Assembly: GCA_902513955.1 (NCBI GenBank)
Contig: CABXOW010000005.1
Coordinates: 1 to 64,000, forward strand
Length of the DNA: 64,000 nucleotides
Direction of reading: 5' to 3'
Source: an uncultured Pelagibacteraceae bacterium
GTDB taxonomy: Bacteria > Pseudomonadota > Alphaproteobacteria > Pelagibacterales > Pelagibacteraceae
Shown here: in pieces, positions 1-6,915 of the stretch
How positions within the stretch are numbered: the first letter of the stretch is position 1
Layout: each line of letters begins with the position of its first letter
Position numbers and translations under genes: made by a program
Notes under the pieces: generated by a model
The model's database searches: none
The model's input: only the letters and a program-made list of their open reading frames with translations
Told to the model about the DNA's origin: nothing

Positions 1-2100
1 AATAATATTTTCTAAAAGTTTTGAAACGTTATTATCAAATTTATTCCAGGGTAAGCTACCGCAAAATGTAATAGAACCCGTCGAAAATACTGAACCACCA
101 CCAGGAATCTCAAAATAAACCATGTCAGCTTGTAAAATTTCTTCCTCAGGAAGATGTTTAATATTTGATAAGTGAGTCAGTTGTGACTCTGGTACAAGTA
201 TAAAATTTTCTTTAGGATTCTTTGAAGCTTTAGATTGCGCTAATAAAGTTATATCTTTAATGGAAGTAAGATGAGAATCTATATGATCTAATTCAAAACC
301 TGCTGCTCCATTGCCGCTAAAACCAAAATCTCCTATCTGATCTTCTTTTATACCTTCAAAAACCCAATCAAATTTTGAGTCAAAACATTTTCGTTTATAG
401 GGATGTCCATAAAAATTTCCCTGGGCTGTAAAACCAACGCCAACAAGTTCTTGTGGCGCTCTTCCGCTTCTTCTCCATAGACCACCATAGGTTCCATCAA
501 AAGCGTTATATGCTTCACCTGGTTCAGATGCCCAAGCACGTATACCTCCCTCAGGTCTTCTAATTTCTAATATATTTTTATTTTCTTTATGAATAGCAAT
601 ACGCCAATAAAAACCATTCCCTCCTAAATAATTAAGAGATCCACCATTATCACGAAAATCTCGTAAAGCATCTAAAGTTTCTTTTGTATGATATTCTGGA
701 TGTGAACCTGTGATAACAGTTTTATATTTTTTTATAGCTTTAAAACCATCTTGGTGAAGTTGTTCATCAGTAACAATTTCATATTCAAATCCTTTATTAT
801 GTAGCCAACTAATTAAATGACTGTCAGCTTGAAAATGTCTTAAACCAGAACAAGGAGATTTAGAACCACCAAATGTTATATATCCTGGTCTTAAATTGAA
901 TAAAGGTCTTCGATGTGAAGCATGGCAAATTCCAGCTCCATCGGAATGATAATTATATGTTGAAAGGCCATATTCCTTATGATTTGCGGGATTATAAAGA
1001 TAAGCATTCCAATCTTTAATTCGATTTAGCCAGCTATCTTTATAGTCAACTCGAGCATGATTTCCATAAATAGAATATGTAAAAGTAGAAATTAAAATAC
1101 AAATTTTAGTTTTTGTTTTTCCTATAGGTGGAGCAACAAAAAAAGGCATCGCGTCTTCATAATCTTCACAGCTAATTCTCATAACATATATTCCTGATGG
1201 CATATTTTTAGGAATAATAAATTTAAAATCTGTTTTCCATTCAAAGTCGTAAATATCGTCTTCATGAAAATGAATAGCCGCATAGTGTTTAGGTTTGTGT
1301 TGCCAGTTCATTTCTGAACTATCCCATTTAGATCCAGTAACAGCACGTGTTGGAAAATTTTTTAATAATAATTTCGGACCAATAATTGAATCCACAAATG
1401 TAGAGCTTGTATTATTAGACAAGTCCCAATCTCCAATTTTTTTACCATCAGCATTTATTATTGGTGACTCAATTTTTCCATTAAAATGATTATGACTTAT
1501 TCCTTTAGAGACAATTGCTGCTAAAGATACTTTGCCAAAAAGAACCTTATTTATTGGCATTTTTCCATTATTAATTAGATCTTTTTCATTTTTATTTTTT
1601 AGATTTTTTTGAGAAATAGATACTTTTCCACTTAAAGAAATTTTAACATTAATCTTGTACCAAGATCTTAATATTAAAGGTTCTTTAATAGAAATAGAGT
1701 TATTTCCTACTCTAATAGAAGTTGCTCCATTAGAATTTATATAAATTTCAACATTATCAAAGGCTAAAATTGTTTGTTGTTTTGATGAAGAAAGAGTTGG
1801 GAAAATAATTACAGATAAATTTAAATTTTTCTTAATAGAAACTTTTATTGGCGTTTTGCATATTGCATAAGAGCCAGGTTTAAAAGACTGTTTTCTTGAT
1901 TTAAAAGAAGATGTTTTAAAATATTTTGATGCATCTTTTTCAACTATACCAATTCCTTTTGGATTAGGATCTGCACTTATGGATCTTTTTAAACTTGCGC
2001 TAAATGATTTTTTTAGTGTTGAAGATACTTTAAATGATACTGTTTCACCTGGTCGTAATGATAATTTATCTGAGTACCCTATTAATGGAATATTCTTCAT
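1..2100 (-). CDS. N,N-dimethylformamidase-like large subunit (3' end beyond window)
   Basis: An uninterrupted frame of 700 codons runs from ATG at 2100 off the left edge, so the C-terminus is missing. It resembles the large subunit of N,N-dimethylformamidase, an iron amidohydrolase releasing an amine from a small N-alkylated amide. The last visible residues (GSITFCGSLPWN) match the family's C-terminal region. A His-Pro-Glu motif near residues 466-468 (TGSHPEY) fits the iron-site segment; the Paracoccus enzyme uses two tyrosines and a glutamate. No signal peptide is visible, so it is probably cytoplasmic. The start overlaps the dctM stop by 4 bp (ATGA), implying co-translation with the TRAP carrier. 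No small-subunit gene is seen upstream. The exact substrate cannot be read from sequence. Confidence 0.82.
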   Translation of the reverse strand, partial: MKNIPLIGYSDKLSLRPGETVSFKVSSTLKKSFSASLKRSISADPNPKGIGIVEKDASKYFKTSSFKSRKQSFKPGSYAICKTPIKVSIKKNLNLSVIIFPTLSSSKQQTILAFDNVEIYINSNGATSIRVGNNSISIKEPLILRSWYKINVKISLSGKVSISQKNLKNKNEKDLINNGKMPINKVLFGKVSLAAIVSKGISHNHFNGKIESPIINADGKKIGDWDLSNNTSSTFVDSIIGPKLLLKNFPTRAVTGSKWDSSEMNWQHKPKHYAAIHFHEDDIYDFEWKTDFKFIIPKNMPSGIYVMRISCEDYEDAMPFFVAPPIGKTKTKICILISTFTYSIYGNHARVDYKDSWLNRIKDWNAYLYNPANHKEYGLSTYNYHSDGAGICHASHRRPLFNLRPGYITFGGSKSPCSGLRHFQADSHLISWLHNKGFEYEIVTDEQLHQDGFKAIKKYKTVITGSHPEYHTKETLDALRDFRDNGGSLNYLGGNGFYWRIAIHKENKNILEIRRPEGGIRAWASEPGEAYNAFDGTYGGLWRRSGRAPQELVGVGFTAQGNFYGHPYKRKCFDSKFDWVFEGIKEDQIGDFGFSGNGAAGFELDHIDSHLTSIKDITLLAQSKASKNPKENFILVPESQLTHLSNIKHLPEEEILQADMVYFEIPGGGSVFSTGSITFCGSLPWNKFDNNVSKLLENII

Positions 2101-3389
2101 CGTGTTGGACCATAAACCAAGTCAGGAAGATAAGTTACCCAATCCGAAAAGAACACTAAAATTAAAACCATTAAAACATATGGAATTAAAAGAGGTAAAA
2201 CTCCTATTGATATCTCTTCAATAGATATTTTGCTTATTCTAGCTGCAACAAATAAATTAATTCCTATTGGTGGAGTAAGAAATCCAATTTCACAGGTCAT
2301 CACTGTAAATATTCCAAAAACAACTGGGTCTATTCCAATTTTTGTTATTAATGGAAAAAAGACAGCTGTAAAAATAATAATTTGAGGAATGCTTTCTAGC
2401 CACATTCCAACTATTATATAAAGTATACCTATTAACAGCATTACTAACCAAGGATAATTTGCTATCCCTTGAAACAAGCCTAGTATTGTTTCAGGAATAT
2501 CATAGATTGTTACTAGCTGACCAAATGCTTTTGTAGATCCTAAGATAAATAATACTGTACCAATAACAATTGCTGTAAATTTAAATGCTTGAAACAATTT
2601 ACTTAACGTTAATCCTTTATAAATAAAAAAACCTACAAACAAACCATATGCTACTGCTACAGCTGCAGCTTCAGAAGGTGTAAAAATTCCAGCATATATT
2701 CCACCTAATATAATAATTGGAGCAAATACCGCCCATTTTCCATCCCATAAAGCACAAAGTAATGGTCTAAATATAAATTTTTCTCCATCTCCACCGTAAT
2801 TATTTTTCATTGAAACAACAAAAACAACCACCATTAACATTAAACCAAGAATTATCCCTGGAAGAATTCCAGCTAGAAAAAGTCTTGGAATAGAAATATC
2901 AGTTACAAGAGCAAATATAATTAACAAGTTAGACGGTGGTATCATACTTCCTAAAGCTCCTGCTGCGGCTGCAATACCTCCTGCAAATCTAGAACTGTAA
3001 CCTTCTTTTTGCATAGCAGGAATTGTAATAGAACCAATAGCAGCAGTAGTAGCTGGTCCAGAACCAGAAAGTGCTGCAAAAAACATGCATGCAACAACTG
3101 TAACCAAACCTAGTCCTCCTTTATAAGCACCTACTAATTTTTTTGCTATTGTAACTAGTTTTTCAGACATGCCACCATGTTCCATTAATTGACCAGCTAA
3201 AATGAACAAAGGTATTGTGACTAAGGGAAAAGGTTCAAATGCTGTCCATGCGCTTAGTGCCATAAGTGACAGCGGAATATCTGCTATTATTAAACCCCCT
3301 ACAGTTGCTATACCTGCAGAAAATGGAATAGGCACACCAATAGCCATTGTAAAAACAAAAATTAATCCCATAGCTAAAGGTCCGCTCAT
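2097..3389 (-). CDS. dctM: TRAP transporter large permease (DctM family)
   Basis: Twelve-helix-type large membrane subunit of a TRAP transporter, which moves a substrate handed over by a periplasmic binding protein using the sodium gradient. The protein is hydrophobic throughout, with family segments such as ALSGSGPATTAAIGSITIPA near residues 90-110 and GFLTPPIGINLFV near residues 360-375. I place the start at the Met of MSGPLAMG (ATG at 3389), giving 430 residues, normal for the family. That start makes a 4-bp ATGA overlap with the dctQ stop. A longer frame reaching 3428 would overlap dctQ by 43 bp and is less likely. The stop overlaps the amidohydrolase start, so import and hydrolysis appear coupled. 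Confidence 0.93.
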   Translation of the reverse strand: MSGPLAMGLIFVFTMAIGVPIPFSAGIATVGGLIIADIPLSLMALSAWTAFEPFPLVTIPLFILAGQLMEHGGMSEKLVTIAKKLVGAYKGGLGLVTVVACMFFAALSGSGPATTAAIGSITIPAMQKEGYSSRFAGGIAAAAGALGSMIPPSNLLIIFALVTDISIPRLFLAGILPGIILGLMLMVVVFVVSMKNNYGGDGEKFIFRPLLCALWDGKWAVFAPIIILGGIYAGIFTPSEAAAVAVAYGLFVGFFIYKGLTLSKLFQAFKFTAIVIGTVLFILGSTKAFGQLVTIYDIPETILGLFQGIANYPWLVMLLIGILYIIVGMWLESIPQIIIFTAVFFPLITKIGIDPVVFGIFTVMTCEIGFLTPPIGINLFVAARISKISIEEISIGVLPLLIPYVLMVLILVFFSDWVTYLPDLVYGPTR

Positions 3390-3868
3390 AAAGGTAAACC
3401 TTTCCATCCTGTATTTTTCCACTGCCAATAAACTTGTAAAATTCTAAATAACATTAAACCAAATATCATTGGAATAAACATTTGAAGCCACTTCAACTCT
3501 ATATTTAAACCGGGAAGAACATAACTTACATCAAATAAAAGTTGTGTATAAATTATTGTTTGATAAATCATAAATCCGACAAAACTTAGCCAAAAAATAT
3601 CAGCCAAAACAATCGAACTTACTTGTAATTTTTTTGGTAAACGAAATACTAAAAAAGTTATTCTAACATGAGCTCTTTCTTTTACACCTAGAGCTGCACC
3701 AAGATACACGGCAAAAATTAAACCATAAACAGCAGTTTCTTCTGGCCAGGCAGCTGCTGAAGAAAAACCAAATCTTAAAATAACTTGAGTTATTACTGAA
3801 ATAAATACAACGCTTAAAAAAAATGTACACAACACTTCCTCAAAGTATTTATTCAGTTTTTTAATCAT
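3386..3868 (-). CDS. dctQ: TRAP transporter small permease (DctQ family)
   Basis: A 160-residue protein with four predicted membrane segments (roughly residues 14-32, 48-62, 85-105 and 128-146), the size and layout of DctQ. It partners the large permease in a TRAP transporter in the inner membrane. It lies between dctP and dctM, overlapping dctM by 4 bp. It is separated from dctP by 81 bp holding a strong stem-loop, so its expression is probably lower than that of dctP. Sequence conservation in DctQ proteins is weak; the call rests on size, topology and neighbours. Confidence 0.9.
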   Translation of the reverse strand: MIKKLNKYFEEVLCTFFLSVVFISVITQVILRFGFSSAAAWPEETAVYGLIFAVYLGAALGVKERAHVRITFLVFRLPKKLQVSSIVLADIFWLSFVGFMIYQTIIYTQLLFDVSYVLPGLNIELKWLQMFIPMIFGLMLFRILQVYWQWKNTGWKGLPL

Positions 3869-3888
3869 TAATTGAATTATATTAAAAA

Positions 3889-3929
3889 TTAAAAAAGGGC
3901 GCTAGTAATTTTGATACTTAGCGCCCTTT
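3889..3929 (-). terminator. Stem-loop with T-run between dctP and dctQ
   Basis: On the minus strand a perfect 11-bp stem (AAAGGGCGCTA pairing with TAGCGCCCTTT, plus-strand positions 3919-3929 and 3894-3904) is followed at once by TTTTTAATTTTT. It sits directly downstream of dctP and upstream of dctQM. It has the form of an intrinsic terminator acting as a partial attenuator, or a 3'-end stabiliser for the binding-protein mRNA. Its stem GC content stands out from the local AT background. Confidence 0.8.
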
Positions 3930-3949
3930 AAATTAAGTTAAAAAAAAGT

Positions 3950-4960
3950 TTAGTTAGCTGCCGCTCTAATTGCTTGAACAAAAGCTGTAAACTCTGCACC
4001 TTTTTCAGTTGCGTAACGATCCTGTACTCTTTGACCTGCTGCTATAAAGTCAGCACGCTCAAACTCAACAGTTTTCATTCCACCTTGTCCCTCGGTTGTA
4101 AGGAATTTACGGATTTCAGAAGTAGCAGCACCCATTAATTCTTTTTGATAATCGCTAGCTTCTTTTGCAGCTCTAAGAAGTGCTTTAGTTTGATCAGCAT
4201 CTAATTTTTTCATCAATCTTGGACTTGCCATTAATGGTGAAAAGTATGTAAAATGCTCTAGAACTGTAAAATAAGGCATGATTTCATAAAATTTTGCAGA
4301 TTTAATGAAAGAAGTTCCATTATCAGCGCCTTGAACTGTTCCTGTTTGTAATGCTGTCGGTGTATCTGCCCAAGGAAGAGGTATTGGTGCAGCACCAAAT
4401 TCTTTAAAAGTATCTATCATCACTTGATTTTTTGGAACTCTAACTTTTAAACCCTTCATGTCAGCCATTTTTGTAATAGGTTGTCTTGAGTTATAAAAAT
4501 CACGATCTCCAACGAAACCAAAAGCTAAAAGATGGATTCCTGTAGCATCAAGTAATTTCTTTTTGTAGCTATCTCCAACAGGTCCTTCTAATACTTTGTA
4601 AGCATGAGCTTTATCTTTAAATATGTAAGGCAAAACAAAAGCATCTGTTAATCCAAAGTGTGGGGATATATTATTACCAGTAATGATACTCATATCCACA
4701 GTACCTAATTGCATTGCTTTAAAAGCCTCATCTTCTTTTATAAGTTGAGCACAACATCTAACTTTTACTTCTAAACTACCGTTAGAATATTTTGCCGCAA
4801 GTTCCGCAAATTTTGTAGCTAATGGTTGATAAGCACTTTTTTCACCACCGCCGTGTCCTAGATTTATTGTTACGTTTCCTGCATTTGCGCTTTGTAATGA
4901 TAAACTTAACGAGAAAATTACCGCGAAAACTGCAAGAGTTAATTTTTTGAATATATTCAT
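3950..4960 (-). CDS. dctP: TRAP transporter periplasmic substrate-binding protein (DctP family)
   Basis: Periplasmic solute receptor of the TRAP system (336 residues). It has a clear signal peptide with a hydrophobic core at about residues 9-22 and likely cleavage after ANA near residue 27. The family's ligand-binding arginine is in MKGLKVRVP near residues 165-173, followed by the typical GAAPIPLPWADTPTALQTG stretch. A Cys-Cys pair near residues 68-69 (VRCCAQL), where relatives usually have Asn/Gly-Gln-Leu, is unusual for a secreted protein. A strong ribosome site (GAGGGA) precedes ATG. As first gene of the minus-strand group it is followed by a hairpin, fitting higher expression than dctQM. 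The coupled amidohydrolase suggests an amide ligand; this is inference. Confidence 0.92.
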   Translation of the reverse strand: MNIFKKLTLAVFAVIFSLSLSLQSANAGNVTINLGHGGGEKSAYQPLATKFAELAAKYSNGSLEVKVRCCAQLIKEDEAFKAMQLGTVDMSIITGNNISPHFGLTDAFVLPYIFKDKAHAYKVLEGPVGDSYKKKLLDATGIHLLAFGFVGDRDFYNSRQPITKMADMKGLKVRVPKNQVMIDTFKEFGAAPIPLPWADTPTALQTGTVQGADNGTSFIKSAKFYEIMPYFTVLEHFTYFSPLMASPRLMKKLDADQTKALLRAAKEASDYQKELMGAATSEIRKFLTTEGQGGMKTVEFERADFIAAGQRVQDRYATEKGAEFTAFVQAIRAAAN

Positions 4961-4994
4961 TTTTTATTCCCTCATTTTAATTATTTATTGAAAC

Positions 4995-5023
4995 ATTTTG
5001 ACTTCATTTTAAGCACAAGTCAA
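4995..5023 (-). promoter_or_regulatory. Candidate promoter of dctP operon
   Basis: On the minus strand TTGACT (5023-5018) and CAAAAT (5000-4995) are spaced by 17 bp, about 35 bp upstream of dctP. The -35 matches the sigma-70 consensus at 5 of 6 positions and the -10 at 4 of 6. In such AT-rich DNA the -10 alone would mean little; the good -35 and spacing give it some weight. Confidence 0.45.
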
Positions 5024-5100
5024 TTGATTATCTTTATGTTGATTAATATAATTTAAAAAATTGATTAAGTTCAATTTGTAATTGCGTTAATTTGAAGATA

Positions 5101-5143
5101 AATATTTTAAGTCCTTTGTGTCTACCAATTTCACCACGAGGGC
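5101..5143 (-). pseudogene. tRNA-Leu(UAA) fragment, 5' half only
   Basis: Reading the minus strand from 5143, GCCCTCG (acceptor 5' strand), TG, GTG, a D-loop AAATTGGTAGA and CAC follow the tRNA-Leu pattern. An anticodon stem AAGGA and loop CTTAAAA (anticodon UAA) come next. After the loop, pairing with the 3' anticodon strand decays, and no variable arm, T-arm or acceptor 3' strand follows. It cannot be a functional tRNA. A break at the anticodon stem-loop is where many tyrosine integrases cross over, so this may mark an old integration or excision event at the border of the accessory island. Confidence 0.8.
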
Positions 5144-5217
5144 TTTAATGAATTTCATGAGTATTTATGCTAATATTTATAATTGAACAAGTTTAATAAG
5201 TAAATTTTTTTTATTTT

Positions 5218-5238
5218 ATCTGTCTATGTGCTGATAAT
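5218..5238 (+). repeat. Imperfect 21-bp direct repeat, left copy
   Basis: ATCTGTCTATGTGCTGATAA(T) matches 18 of 21 positions of the copy at 5682-5702. The two copies flank the lipoprotein gene in the same orientation. The central TCTATGTGCTG is identical. Confidence 0.65.
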
Positions 5239-5273
5239 CCCACAATGTCCTATAAAAATATTAATCTGAAAAA

Positions 5274-5642
5274 TTACTTAACTGGAATTGTAAAGTTGGG
5301 TGTATAAGTTCTATGCTTGTCAGTAATTGAGTCTGTTATTCCTAAATCAAAAAATACTACGCTACCCGCTAATTTAGCACCTTCCATTTCACTTGGGATA
5401 CTTCCAAATGCCGTTTTTCCTTCAGCAGTTTTACAATCATACTTTAATGCATCATCTGAACGTCTAATTTGATTTGTACCTGGTACATCAACTTTATATT
5501 GCGCTCTTTTATTTGAGAGATTACAAGTTCCAGAGCTACCATCACTAAATGAAAGCGTCACAGGAACATTGGCATCATTAACTATAGTAGCGCATGAAGT
5601 TAAAAAAACTATAATAGATATAGAAGCCAAAGTTTTAAACAT
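5274..5642 (-). CDS. Small lipoprotein of unknown function
   Basis: A 122-residue secreted lipoprotein: hydrophobic signal (FKTLASISIIVFL) ending in the lipobox LTSC, then ATIVND. The frame could start at a TTG at 5678, but ATG at 5642 puts the signal peptide at the N-terminus and is preferred. The mature part has a Cys in SGTCNLSNK, a second in KYDCKT and a Gly/Ala-rich hydrophobic stretch (GAKLAGSVVFFDLGITDSITD) before a TPN-containing end. This resembles a widespread family of small proteobacterial lipoproteins without assigned role. It stands alone between two direct repeats at the island edge. Confidence 0.78.
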   Translation of the reverse strand: MFKTLASISIIVFLTSCATIVNDANVPVTLSFSDGSSGTCNLSNKRAQYKVDVPGTNQIRRSDDALKYDCKTAEGKTAFGSIPSEMEGAKLAGSVVFFDLGITDSITDKHRTYTPNFTIPVK

Positions 5643-5681
5643 AAATTTAAACTTAAAGCATTTATTATGTTTTGGCAATAC

Positions 5682-5702
5682 ATCTATCTATGTGCTGGTT
5701 AT
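5682..5702 (+). repeat. Imperfect 21-bp direct repeat, right copy
   Basis: ATCTATCTATGTGCTGGTTA(T), 18 of 21 identical to 5218-5238. It is followed by a further ATATGCTGGTT, so an 11-bp ATGTGCTGGTT-like unit is present twice in tandem here. Confidence 0.65.
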
Positions 5703-5844
5703 ATGCTGGTTTTCACAAATTAATTAACCCTTATTATCATTTAAAATCCAATTAACCAATGTATTGGGTAAATAATTATTTAAAGTATATAAATTTAAGC
5801 TATCTTTATTAAATTTTACAAATCTGATACTCAAAAGTTATCTA

Positions 5845-6861
5845 ATGATAAAAAATAAATTGATAATTAATTCTTCTCAAAATAATAAACAGCTACTTCA
5901 AAAGGAATTGGACATATTTTTTAAACTTTTAAATATTTTGGTTAAAACTAAGCCTTATTTAGTTGTAATAGTTTTGCATGAATATTTCAGAAACCTTTAT
6001 CCGGATGATACGTTTTTAAAATTTTCAGAAAATAATCATAAAAAAAGAATAACCAAAACATTAAAGCAGTTAATTAAATTTGTTAAAATAAGTAGCAAAA
6101 TTAAAAGCTACAATATCAAATTTAAAAAAGAGCTGGTTCATAAAAATTTAATTGAAAAAAATGATTTAGTTTTTTCTAAAATTTTCTTAGCTCATGAAAA
6201 TAAAATTCATAATAAAAAATATTTAAACAATCTTAAAAATTTAGGATTAAATAAAAGATACTTTAAAAATAAATATATCCTAGATGCTGGTACTGGTGCG
6301 GGCAGACACGCAAAAATCTTTAGCTCACTATCTGCTAGAAAAATTATTGCTGTTGATAATAAATTGACAATAAAAAAAAATCTTAAAGAGACAAAAATAA
6401 AAAATGTTATTTACAAGGAAGGAAATGTTTTAAATTTAAAATTTAGAAAATCAGTTTTTGATTTTGTTAATTGTTACGGTGTATTACATCATACATCCAC
6501 TATAGATAAGGGAATTCAAGAACTTCTACGTGTACTAAAAAAAGGAGGTTATTTGCTTTTATATATCTATGGTAGAGGTGGCATTTATTGGAAGAGCAGA
6601 AAAGAAATGAATAAGATTTTCAGAAACATTCCACAAAATTACACTAGAAAAATTTTTGAAATAATTAATGTACCAAAAGAAAGATTTATTTTTGAGGATT
6701 GTTGGTATGCACCAATTGAAACGTATACTTATAAAAAAAAATTAGAAAAAATACTGATTGGTCATAAAATCGATTCTTTTAAAAGACTAATTAATAAAAC
6801 TTTTGAGAAAAATAAAAATATTTGGGGTGATGGGGAATTAATATATTTAATTAAAAAATAA
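5845..6861 (+). CDS. SAM-dependent methyltransferase, class I
   Basis: A 338-residue protein with a Lys-rich N-terminal region of about 140 residues and a Rossmann methyltransferase core. Motif I is LDAGTGAGRHAKIF near residue 147, the acidic ribose-binding residue is in IIAVDNK, and motif IV/post-IV is FDFVNCYGVLHHTS, followed by ELLRVLKKGGYLLLYIYG. This is the methyltransferase-11/12 type. It is followed after about 50 bp by a carbamoyltransferase, so it probably methylates a sugar or other surface-glycan component. The acceptor cannot be read from sequence. Composition is more AT-rich than the housekeeping genes, fitting an island gene. Confidence 0.82.
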   Translation: MIKNKLIINSSQNNKQLLQKELDIFFKLLNILVKTKPYLVVIVLHEYFRNLYPDDTFLKFSENNHKKRITKTLKQLIKFVKISSKIKSYNIKFKKELVHKNLIEKNDLVFSKIFLAHENKIHNKKYLNNLKNLGLNKRYFKNKYILDAGTGAGRHAKIFSSLSARKIIAVDNKLTIKKNLKETKIKNVIYKEGNVLNLKFRKSVFDFVNCYGVLHHTSTIDKGIQELLRVLKKGGYLLLYIYGRGGIYWKSRKEMNKIFRNIPQNYTRKIFEIINVPKERFIFEDCWYAPIETYTYKKKLEKILIGHKIDSFKRLINKTFEKNKNIWGDGELIYLIKK

Positions 6862-6915
6862 ATATCTTTTATTTGATTTAATGTTAATTAATTCTCTAAC
6901 TGTATATTGATAAAA

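Larger units (their letters stand above)
4961..5273. other. Intergenic stretch between dctP and lipoprotein gene
   Basis: About 310 bp without a protein gene. It holds the candidate dctP promoter and ribosome site, a 5' half of a tRNA-Leu gene (5101-5143) and one copy of a 21-bp imperfect direct repeat (5218-5238). I see no other structure. Confidence 0.7.

Noticed and set aside
348-539. 63-codon minus-strand frame
   Set aside because: It lies in another frame inside the long DMFase-like coding sequence, which has clear family motifs over the same stretch.
2097-3428. Longer dctM start at 3428
   Set aside because: It would overlap dctQ by 43 bp; the ATG at 3389 gives a 4-bp ATGA overlap and a normal family length.
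5101-5143. Functional tRNA-Leu
   Set aside because: The 3' anticodon strand, variable arm, T-arm and acceptor 3' strand are all missing, so I call it a fragment.
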